The notes below the pieces were generated by a model, which saw only the letters and a program-made list of their open reading frames with translations, had not been told where the DNA came from and ran no database searches. From NCBI GenBank assembly GCA_035275625.1, contig DATEMK010000366.1:1-12965 (forward strand): a stretch of DNA of 12,965 nucleotides. Reading direction: 5' to 3'. Of this stretch, positions 7,567 to 12,965 are shown piece after piece. Numbering within the stretch: the stretch's first letter is position 1; each line of letters begins with the position of its first letter. The DNA comes from DATEMK01 sp035275625. GTDB lineage: Bacteria > Bacteroidota > Bacteroidia > AKYH767-A > OLB10. The translations under genes were made by a program, and so were the position numbers.

Positions 7567-8229
7567 ATGCTGGCAAGATCGCTTATAAAAGATATTATTC
7601 CCCCGCTGAAAATTACGGATGCGGGTGAAAGGGCATTGTCATGGATGGAAGAATTCAGGACCCATTATCTGCCGGTTGTAAATTCAACAAATTACCTCGG
7701 GATTATTTCGGAAACGGACATTCTTGGCCTCGCAAATAAATCGCTCCAGCTGGGCAATTATGCGGTTCCGTTAGACAGGGTTTTTATTTATGAAAACCAG
7801 CATGTATATGATGCCGTCAGGTTTGTGAGCAATTACAATTACCCGATTATTCCTGTTTTGGATAATGATCAGCATTATGCCGGTTTGTTAACCGTTACTG
7901 ACCTGATAGAAAGTTTTGCCGAACTATTTGCCGTAAACGGTCCCGGGGGAATTATTCAGTTAGAAGTAAATCAGAAAGATTATATGCTTTCTGAGATTGC
8001 AAAGCTGGTGGAAGGTAATGATGCTCATATTATGAGCCTGAATGTAAATCCTTCACCTGACCAGTTAAAAATGGAAATTACCATTAAGGTGGATAAAACC
8101 GATCTTTCAAGAATCATTGAATCTCTTTACAGGTACAATTATAATGTAAAAACTTTTTATCATCAAAGTGAATTTTCAGAAGATCTGCAGGAACGCTACG
8201 AAGCTTTTATGAACTATCTTAAGATGTAG
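7567..8229 (+). CDS. CBS-pair protein with C-terminal ACT-like domain
   Basis: The 220-residue soluble protein has no signal peptide or membrane segment. Residues about 3-56 form a first CBS motif (HYLPVVNSTNYLGIISETDIL) and about 68-122 a second (NYPIIPVLDNDQHYAGLLTVTDLIESF). A CBS pair usually binds adenine nucleotides such as AMP, ATP or SAM. Residues about 127-198 read as an ACT-like fold (GIIQLEVNQKDYMLSEIAKLVEGNDAHIMSLNV followed by MEITIKVDKTDLSRIIESLYRYNYNV), suggesting a second small-ligand sensor. No enzyme domain is attached, so it is probably a regulatory protein with an unknown partner. It is followed on the same strand by the Omp85-like gene after 113 nt. Proteins of this architecture are, to my recollection, common in Bacteroidota near pdxJ and NAD kinase genes, but no NAD kinase gene is present here. 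Confidence 0.85.
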   Translation: MLARSLIKDIIPPLKITDAGERALSWMEEFRTHYLPVVNSTNYLGIISETDILGLANKSLQLGNYAVPLDRVFIYENQHVYDAVRFVSNYNYPIIPVLDNDQHYAGLLTVTDLIESFAELFAVNGPGGIIQLEVNQKDYMLSEIAKLVEGNDAHIMSLNVNPSPDQLKMEITIKVDKTDLSRIIESLYRYNYNVKTFYHQSEFSEDLQERYEAFMNYLKM

Positions 8230-8236
8230 TTATTAT

Positions 8237-8340
8237 GGTAATTGGGTAATTAAGATAATTTGGTAATTAGTTGAATGCATCAAAATGTTTTTCAAAAACT
8301 CAATCACACAATTACCCTGATTATCTTAATTACCCAATTG
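8237..8340. repeat. Long inverted repeat between CBS-domain and Omp85-like genes
   Basis: AATTGGGTAATTAAGATAAT (8240-8259) is exactly complementary to 8320-8339, a perfect 20-bp stem. The pairing continues inward with gaps: GGTAATT at 8262-8268 and AATTACCC at 8310-8317. Each arm is built from repeated GGTAATT-like words about 8-9 nt apart. The right arm ends 3 nt before the ATG of the next gene. The loop region (about 8271-8309) holds no recognisable feature. The gap 8230-8342 has no TAnnTTTG box. Confidence 0.75.
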
Positions 8341-8342
8341 CA

Positions 8343-9863
8343 ATGAATCTCCGAAGGGCATTTTTGTTTATTACGCTAAATTCTTTTCTATCAGTTCAAG
8401 CACAGGTGCCTGATTCACTTTTGCCTCCTCCCGAACAGCCCATAAAAATTTTACCTCTTCCGGATGTATCTTCCGATTCGATGATTGGAGCAGAAAGACC
8501 TGATTCAAACTTAATTGATCAGCTGTTAAATCAAAGAGTAATTGTCAAACAAATTCTTCTTGTCGGAAATAAAATTACTAAGCAAAGCATTATCACGCGC
8601 GAATTAATTTTTCACCAGGGCGATACGGTAAGCCGTTATGTATTGCAGGATGCTATGAAACGAAGCCGCGAAAACCTGCTGAATACTTCTCTTTTCAATT
8701 TTGTGGAAATTTATGATCAGCCGGATGCGAATGATTCTTCTGAAACTTTTGTAATAGTCCGCATGACGGAACGATGGTATCTTTTTCCGTTACCCATTTT
8801 TGAATTGGTTGACCGGAATTTTAATGAGTGGTGGCTCACTAAGGATTTTTCAAGAACAAATTATGGAGCCTATATTGTCAGGGAAAATTTCCTGGGCAGA
8901 AAGCAAAGCCTGCAGTTGCTGGTAAGGCTCGGATATTCTCAAAAACTGGGCTTGTATTATTCCATTCCCTATATAAATAAAAAACAGCAGGACGGTTTAT
9001 CATTCAGCTTTTCTTTTACGCGCAATCATGAAATTTCTTATGGTGATTCATCTAACAAAACTCTTTTTTTCAAGGATGAAGATGTTTTTATACGAAAACA
9101 GTTTTCTTCCGGCATAAGGCTTACTCACCGCAGCGGCATTCATGATTATTATTCTTACCTGGCAGAATACCAGGATAACACGATTGCGGATACAGTGGTG
9201 GCGCTAAACAGCGATTATTTTTTACACGGCACCAATGAAGAAAAACTGATCACGCTTTCATTTGTATTCTCACGCGATCATCGCGATTTTAAAATTTATC
9301 CGCTAAAGGGTTATTATTTTGATTTCAGTGTTACCAAGCAGGGGTTAGGAATCCTTAAAGATGAACCTGATTTGCTTTCGCTTTCTTCAAGCGTCAGGAA
9401 ATTCTGGGAACTAAGTCCGCGGTGGCATTTTGCTGCGGGCGTGAAAGGAAAATTATCAGGGCAAAGTTTTGCTCCTTATTATAATTCGCGGGGATTGGGT
9501 TATGGAAATGATTTTGTGAGGGGATACGAATACTATGTAATAAACGGGCAGAACTATGCTGTGTTTAAATCAAACATAAAGTTTACGCTTATTCCCGAAA
9601 AGGTGGTTCATATAAAATTTGTTCCCTTAGAAAAATTTAACCGCATTCCTTTTGCTTTTTACCTGAATGTGTTTGCCGACATGGGTTATGCAAAAGACCG
9701 GCAGTTTTATTTTAATAACCCGCTTGCTAATTCTTTTTTATTCGGAACAGGGTTAGGGTTGGATTATGTTACTTACTACGATATGGTTTTCAGGCTCGAA
9801 TATTCTTATAATAAATCGGGCGAGCACGGGGTGTTTTTGCATTTTGTTTCACCGATATGGTAG
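8343..9863 (+). CDS. Omp85/BamA-TamA-like outer-membrane beta-barrel protein with one POTRA domain
   Basis: The 506-residue product starts with a signal peptide (MNLRRAFLFITLNSFLSVQA, cut before Q21). A proline-rich linker follows, then one POTRA-like domain at about 66-145 (VKQILLVGNKITKQSIITREL, DAMKRSRENLLNTSLFNFVEI). The rest is a beta-barrel of alternating strands ending in Trp506, a typical outer-membrane C-terminus. The Omp85 signature VRGY is at 392-395 (Arg393). The family inserts or translocates proteins at the outer membrane. With one POTRA this is shorter than BamA, which has five, so it is not the main BamA; its client is unknown. The ATG at 8343 is chosen over a TTG at 8271, because the TTG version puts 24 non-signal residues, read partly through the inverted repeat, ahead of a good signal peptide. 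It is probably read from the CBS-gene promoter. Confidence 0.88.
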   Translation: MNLRRAFLFITLNSFLSVQAQVPDSLLPPPEQPIKILPLPDVSSDSMIGAERPDSNLIDQLLNQRVIVKQILLVGNKITKQSIITRELIFHQGDTVSRYVLQDAMKRSRENLLNTSLFNFVEIYDQPDANDSSETFVIVRMTERWYLFPLPIFELVDRNFNEWWLTKDFSRTNYGAYIVRENFLGRKQSLQLLVRLGYSQKLGLYYSIPYINKKQQDGLSFSFSFTRNHEISYGDSSNKTLFFKDEDVFIRKQFSSGIRLTHRSGIHDYYSYLAEYQDNTIADTVVALNSDYFLHGTNEEKLITLSFVFSRDHRDFKIYPLKGYYFDFSVTKQGLGILKDEPDLLSLSSSVRKFWELSPRWHFAAGVKGKLSGQSFAPYYNSRGLGYGNDFVRGYEYYVINGQNYAVFKSNIKFTLIPEKVVHIKFVPLEKFNRIPFAFYLNVFADMGYAKDRQFYFNNPLANSFLFGTGLGLDYVTYYDMVFRLEYSYNKSGEHGVFLHFVSPIW

Positions 9864-9864
9864 G

Positions 9865-9920
9865 AAATTCCAAATTTCAATTTTCAAACATTGAACATTG
9901 GAATTTGGATTTTGGAATTT
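9865..9920. terminator. Bidirectional hairpin between convergent genes
   Basis: Between the Omp85-like stop (9861-9863) and the cargo-gene stop (9919-9921), 9870-9881 (CCAAATTTCAAT) pairs with 9897-9908 (ATTGGAATTTGG) with one wobble. TTCAA (9883-9887) pairs with TTGAA (9891-9895) around the loop ACA. Outer arms AAATTCCAAA (9865-9874) and TTTGGAATTT (9911-9920) offer an alternative pairing. It is well placed to end transcription from both sides, though no clean T-run follows. The same words recur inside the neighbouring cargo genes. Confidence 0.6.
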
Positions 9921-10902
9921 ATTCTTTAATAAACTTTTTTCTGAAAACATTTTTTCCATTATTTATTTCAATAAAATAAATTCCGGGCCTGAAATTTTCA
10001 ATGTTCAAAATCCAATTTTCAAACTTTTTTGGAATTGGGGACTTGGAATTTGAAAATTGATTCCTGTAAATTTCTTTTCCTAAAATATCTGTAATTTTTA
10101 TTTCTGCTTGTTTATTTTGAAAATTGGATTTTGAAAATTGAATATTTAACTCACTTTTCACCGGGTTGGGATATATTGAAAATTGATTATTGGAATTTGG
10201 AATTTCTTCTGTCCCGGTACATATTGACAAAGAAACATCGTCAATGTAAACGTATGGATCATAAGTAGCGCTATTATTTATTACAATCGTATCCGTATTT
10301 GCATCATTCTTAAAATTTCCAATTATTAAATAGGCTTCACCGCCTATAGCAGTATAATTTCCGCTTACTAATGTCCAATTTAATGAATCAAAAGTATTTC
10401 CTGTTGTATTATTAATTTGTGGATTATAAGGTAAAGTATTATAATTATTGATACCGGTTATAACAGTATCAGAAAAATAAATTCCAATATCATCCGTGGT
10501 GTATTTGCAAATATTGCCAAGATTGACATACATTTCAAAATGATAACACCCATTTGCTATTAATGCAGAAGTAAGTGGAACTTCCATGTATTCCCGGTAT
10601 TCGCTTAGGTTTTCTGTTTTTAAATAAATACCGCTATACCCTCTGTCGCTGCGTGCAGGCTGAAATCCCCAAAAATTATTTGGAATACAAAGAGCAACAG
10701 GTGCGCATTGATTAAAATAATCGGGTGAACCTCCATTGGGGAGCACTGAAGGATTAAACCAAAATAACAATTTATCTAATTGACTCATCGAAGTCGGGCA
10801 ACTTGAATACTGTTCAAAATCCCCATTCGGAACCAGGTTTTGCCCTTTTCCCGCGAAAGCGGTTGAAAATAAAATAAAGCAAAGAATAATTTTTTTCATC
10901 AT
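9919..10902 (-). CDS. Secreted T9SS type A cargo protein, third of tandem array
   Basis: The 327-residue protein has a signal peptide (MMKKIILCFILFSTAFAGKG, cut before or near Q21). A domain at about 22-228 begins NLVPNGDFEQYSSCP and ends YVYIDDVSLSIC. This reads like the jelly-roll, carbohydrate-binding-like modules found in many Bacteroidota secreted proteins. The T9SS sorting domain spans about 240-327: IYPNPV (243-248), KITDILGKEIY (269-279), PGIYFIEINNGK (306-317) and the basic end FRKKFIKE. Cargo of this type crosses the outer membrane by T9SS and is usually anchored to the surface or released. The binding target is unknown. Its ATG lies 6 nt after the stop of the upstream paralogue. 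Three stretches appear repeat-derived: residues 233-242, 253-264 and 281-305. Confidence 0.87.
   Translation of the reverse strand: MMKKIILCFILFSTAFAGKGQNLVPNGDFEQYSSCPTSMSQLDKLLFWFNPSVLPNGGSPDYFNQCAPVALCIPNNFWGFQPARSDRGYSGIYLKTENLSEYREYMEVPLTSALIANGCYHFEMYVNLGNICKYTTDDIGIYFSDTVITGINNYNTLPYNPQINNTTGNTFDSLNWTLVSGNYTAIGGEAYLIIGNFKNDANTDTIVINNSATYDPYVYIDDVSLSICTGTEEIPNSNNQFSIYPNPVKSELNIQFSKSNFQNKQAEIKITDILGKEIYRNQFSNSKSPIPKKFENWILNIENFRPGIYFIEINNGKNVFRKKFIKE
9991..10206. repeat. Three translated short-word repeat patches in the third cargo gene
   Basis: Words such as TTGGAATTTG, GAAAATTG and GGATTTTG recur at 9991-10062, 10111-10146 and 10177-10206, inside the sorting-domain region. The same words make up the intergenic hairpin at 9865-9920. 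They encode NQFSNSKSPIP and the following stretch, FSKSNFQNK, and EIPNSNNQFS. Intervening segments encode conserved sorting-domain motifs and are not repetitive. Confidence 0.6.
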
Positions 10903-10930
10903 TAAAATTTATTCTTTCAAAAACTTTTTT
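10824..10930. repeat. Duplicated junction block, copy 1 (copy 2 at 11778-11884)
   Basis: The segment covers the end of one cargo gene, the 6-nt gap and the signal-peptide region of the next. It matches 11778-11884 at a constant offset of 954 nt with about five differences in 107 nt by my reading. Both copies contain the same gap (TAAAAT on the plus strand) between stop and double ATG. A third, more diverged copy of the signal-peptide part lies at about 12745-12822. Confidence 0.85.
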
Positions 10931-11856
10931 CTATAAATATTTTTTCCGTCATTTATTTCTATAAAATAAATTCCGTTTTTAAAATTGGAGGTTGGAATTT
11001 GAAATTTGGAATTTGAAAATTGATTGCAGTAAATTTCTTTTCCTAAAACATCTGTAATTTTTATACCTGCTTTTTCTTTTCCGGCTAACGGATAATTTAT
11101 TTTTAAATAATCTGTGACAGGGTTTGGATATATTTCAATTCCTTCTTTTGCGGGGTTATGAATTGATGCGGGAAAGCAGGTACTCACGGAAACATTGTCA
11201 ATGTAAACGTAAGCAGAAGTTTGCATACTTGTGCTGTCAATTAAAATAGCAGTAGTGTTGGCGTCAGTTTTAAAATTTCCGATGAGGAGATAAGATTCTC
11301 CGCCAGCTGCTGTAAAGGTGCCGGTGGCGTATTTCCAGTTCACTGTATCAGGAAAATTTCCTGTAGCGTTATTAACTTGGGGAGTAAATGGTAATACAAA
11401 GCCATTGTTAATTCCGGTAATTAAAGTATCAGAAAAATATGCAGCTACGTCATCGGTTATAAAGGCAACACTATTTGGTGAATTGATATACATACCGAAA
11501 CGATAACATTGGCCTGCTATAAGTGGCGAGATAAGCTGAATTTCTATATATTCCCGGCTATTAGTGCCCAGGAAAGAATACAATCCTATACCGGCATAGC
11601 CAAATCCAAACTGCGCGGGTTGATAGCCGAGATAGTTCAAGGGTTGACCAACCGGCATCGGACTTGAACAGTTGTGAAAATAGTCGGGGGTGGAGATAGG
11701 TGCCGGATTCATCCAGGGCACTGCTTTGTTTATCTGACCAACACTATTCGGACAGGTTGAATATGTTTCAAAGCTTTCATTCGGAACCAAATTTTGCCCT
11801 TTTCCCGCGAAAGCGGTTGAAAATAAAATAAGGCAAAGTATAATTTTTTTCATCAT
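10909..11856 (-). CDS. Secreted T9SS type A cargo protein, second of tandem array
   Basis: The 315-residue paralogue shares an almost identical signal peptide with the third gene (MMKKIILCLILFSTAFAGKG, one residue different). The middle domain (about 22-228) begins NLVPNESFETYSTCP, carries TPDYFHNC and GYQPAQFGFGYAGI, and ends YVYIDNVSVSTC. It is clearly related but well diverged, so ligands may differ. The sorting domain (about 238-315) has IYPNPV at 242-247, KITDVLGKEIY at 266-276, NGIYFIEINDGK at 294-305 and the end YRKKFLKE. A single translated repeat patch covers residues 278-293. The gene lies 6 nt from each paralogue, so all three are probably one transcript. No promoter box is seen directly before it. 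Start is the first of two adjacent ATGs. Confidence 0.87.
   Translation of the reverse strand: MMKKIILCLILFSTAFAGKGQNLVPNESFETYSTCPNSVGQINKAVPWMNPAPISTPDYFHNCSSPMPVGQPLNYLGYQPAQFGFGYAGIGLYSFLGTNSREYIEIQLISPLIAGQCYRFGMYINSPNSVAFITDDVAAYFSDTLITGINNGFVLPFTPQVNNATGNFPDTVNWKYATGTFTAAGGESYLLIGNFKTDANTTAILIDSTSMQTSAYVYIDNVSVSTCFPASIHNPAKEGIEIYPNPVTDYLKINYPLAGKEKAGIKITDVLGKEIYCNQFSNSKFQIPTSNFKNGIYFIEINDGKNIYRKKFLKE
10981..11025. repeat. Translated repeat patch in the second cargo gene
   Basis: GGAATTTGAAATTTGGAATTTGAAAATTG-like words, each about 8-10 nt, fill this stretch and encode NQFSNSKFQIPTSNFK in the loop just before the last sorting-domain strand (GIYFIEI). It sits at the same protein position as patches in both paralogues. 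Confidence 0.6.
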
Positions 11857-11862
11857 TAAAAT

Positions 11863-12822
11863 TTATTCTTTCAAAAACTTTTTCCTGTAAATAGTTTTTC
11901 CATTATTGATCTCAATAAAATAAATTCCGGGTTTGAAGTTTGAGGTTTGAAGTTTGAGGTTTGAGGTTGAAAATTGATTCCTGTAAATTTCTTTTCCTAA
12001 AACATCTGTAATTTTTATTTCTGTTTTTACGGATGGCAAATTCGTGTTAACAAATAACTCATTTTTTACAGGATTGGGATAAATTTTTATTGCGTCTTCG
12101 TTTTGTTTTTCGATGGCGGTAGCGCAGGAACTGCCGCAGGGGACAAGGCACACATCGTCAATGTAAAAATAAATACGGTTACCCCACAGAGGAGCATTTA
12201 TGTTTACAAGCGTTGTATCGGTATTTAAAGCATCCTTAAAATTTCCGATAATCAAATAATTCTCTGTGCCTGAAGCGGTATAATTGCCCGTTATTAATAC
12301 CCAGTTTACTGTGTCTGTTATAAATCCGGTAGTGTTAGAAATCTGGGGAGTATAAGGAAGGTAATTAAATTGATTAAGGCTATAAAAGATGGTATCTGAA
12401 AAATAAACCCCTATATCATCAGTTGTCCATTTAGAGCTATCACTAAGGTTTACATACATTTCAAAATGATAACATGCATTTTGAGTAAGTGTTGAACCGA
12501 GGGATGCCTCGATATATTCTCTGTAATCAGGACTAATGCTGTGCCATGATATGATACCGCTGTAGGCCACACCGCTATGCGCCTGCTGATATCCAAACGT
12601 ATTAAGAGGAACCCCGACAATAGTGGATGTATCGCATTGATTGTAATAATCGGACGTACTGACAACCGAAGGGTTTATCCAAAAGAGCGCTTTGTTAAGC
12701 TGGTTTTCATTATCCGGGCAACTCGAGAACTGTTCAAAATCTCCATTTAAAACCAAATTTTGCCCTTTTCCCACGAATGCGGATGAAAATAAAATAATTA
12801 AAAGGACCGTTTTTTTTATCAT
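11863..12822 (-). CDS. Secreted T9SS type A cargo protein, first of tandem array
   Basis: The 319-residue product is the promoter-proximal paralogue. Its signal peptide is MIKKTVLLIILFSSAFVGKG. The middle domain (about 22-230) begins NLVLNGDFEQFSSCP, includes SDYYNQC, GYQQAHSGVAYSGI and TTDDIGVYFSDT, and ends YFYIDDVCLVPC. The sorting domain (about 245-319) has IYPNPV at 247-252, KITDVLGKEIY at 270-280, PGIYFIEINNGK at 298-309 and YRKKFLKE. The start at 12822 aligns with both paralogues; the longer frame beginning at 12852 uses a TTG and adds ten residues ahead of the signal peptide, so it was rejected. A 7-bp tandem repeat encodes residues 286-297. The upstream region has no exact TAnnTTTG on the minus strand; the nearest is TTCTTTTG at about 12841-12848. 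Four Cys occur in residues 226-233 and nearby, absent from the paralogues. Confidence 0.86.
   Translation of the reverse strand: MIKKTVLLIILFSSAFVGKGQNLVLNGDFEQFSSCPDNENQLNKALFWINPSVVSTSDYYNQCDTSTIVGVPLNTFGYQQAHSGVAYSGIISWHSISPDYREYIEASLGSTLTQNACYHFEMYVNLSDSSKWTTDDIGVYFSDTIFYSLNQFNYLPYTPQISNTTGFITDTVNWVLITGNYTASGTENYLIIGNFKDALNTDTTLVNINAPLWGNRIYFYIDDVCLVPCGSSCATAIEKQNEDAIKIYPNPVKNELFVNTNLPSVKTEIKITDVLGKEIYRNQFSTSNLKLQTSNFKPGIYFIEINNGKTIYRKKFLKE
11932..11966. repeat. Five-copy 7-bp tandem repeat within a sorting-domain coding region
   Basis: Five consecutive 7-mers read TTTGAAG, TTTGAGG, TTTGAAG, TTTGAGG, TTTGAGG. The first 14 bases are repeated exactly at 11946-11959. The stretch encodes residues 286-297 (TSNLKLQTSNFK) of the first cargo gene. 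Because 7 is not a multiple of 3, gain or loss of one unit shifts the frame. Confidence 0.85.
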
Positions 12823-12921
12823 TAAATAAATTTTCTCTTCAAAAGAAGTCAATTTTCGCCCGCGATTAAAGTTTAAATATATAAAATGATTTTGAATAAA
12901 AAGGAAATGGGGGAGAAAAAT

Positions 12922-12954
12922 TTTGATCAGGGGATTAATAGTTTTATACTTTTG
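12922..12954 (+). promoter_or_regulatory. Outward-facing promoter at right edge
   Basis: TTTG (12922-12925) and TACTTTTG (12947-12954) are 21 nt apart, a close match to the Bacteroidota consensus. It points to the right, away from the cargo array, so a divergent gene probably begins just outside the window. No other gene is seen in 12823-12965. Confidence 0.5.
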
Positions 12955-12965
12955 ATAAGATAATA

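Noticed and set aside
8271..8342. N-terminal extension of the Omp85-like protein from a TTG start
   Set aside because: It is read partly through the inverted repeat and would place 24 polar residues before a normal signal peptide.
11932..11966. Possible CRISPR-like array
   Set aside because: The units are 7 bp, directly abutting, with no spacers, and no cas gene is near.
12823..12852. Ten-residue extension of the first cargo protein from a TTG start
   Set aside because: The ATG at 12822 aligns with the starts of both paralogues and directly begins the signal peptide.
1..12965. tRNA or rRNA genes, integrase or transposase genes, phage genes
   Set aside because: I looked on both strands and saw no cloverleaf, rRNA-like stretch or mobile-element protein motif.

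Overview
The window looks like chromosomal DNA of a member of the Bacteroidota that has a type IX secretion system (T9SS). The evidence is a TonB-dependent receptor with a carboxypeptidase-regulatory-like N-terminal domain, three proteins ending in T9SS type A sorting domains, AT-rich intergenic DNA, no obvious Shine-Dalgarno sequences, and several promoter boxes of the Bacteroidota type (TAnnTTTG, some with an upstream TTTG). The genus cannot be named from this sequence.

Layout. On the minus strand, 1-2045 holds the start of a TonB-dependent receptor whose 3' end lies outside the window, 2223-3245 a class I fructose-1,6-bisphosphatase (fbp), and 3331-5211 a secreted S9 peptidase. A 98-bp divergent promoter region separates these from a plus-strand pair: serA (phosphoglycerate dehydrogenase with ACT domain, 5310-6539) and a 47-residue bTHX ribosomal protein gene (6613-6756) found by reading the sequence. 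The minus-strand pdxJ (6765-7478, GTG start) converges on bTHX. Divergent from pdxJ is a CBS-CBS-ACT-like protein (7567-8229), followed on the same strand by a short Omp85/BamA-like outer-membrane protein (8343-9863). A strong hairpin at 9865-9920 separates it from a converging minus-strand tandem array of three paralogous T9SS cargo proteins (12822 down to 9919) with 6-nt gaps. A good promoter at the right edge points out of the window.

Most genes are core metabolism (gluconeogenesis, serine, vitamin B6, translation) and cell-envelope functions. They do not form one pathway, and I see no phage, transposase, CRISPR or defence system. PdxJ and SerA are only loosely linked: PLP is the cofactor of the aminotransferase that acts after SerA.

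The least ordinary feature is a set of short-word, partly palindromic AT-rich repeats. They occur between genes (3250-3336, 6541-6577, 8237-8340, 9865-9920) and similar words are translated inside the sorting domains of the three T9SS cargo genes. In the first gene of that array the word is a 7-bp tandem repeat, whose slippage would shift the frame and remove the secretion signal. A separate small palindrome is translated in the tail of bTHX. Several start codons were moved from the longest reading frame because the longer version began at a TTG or overlapped a promoter box.
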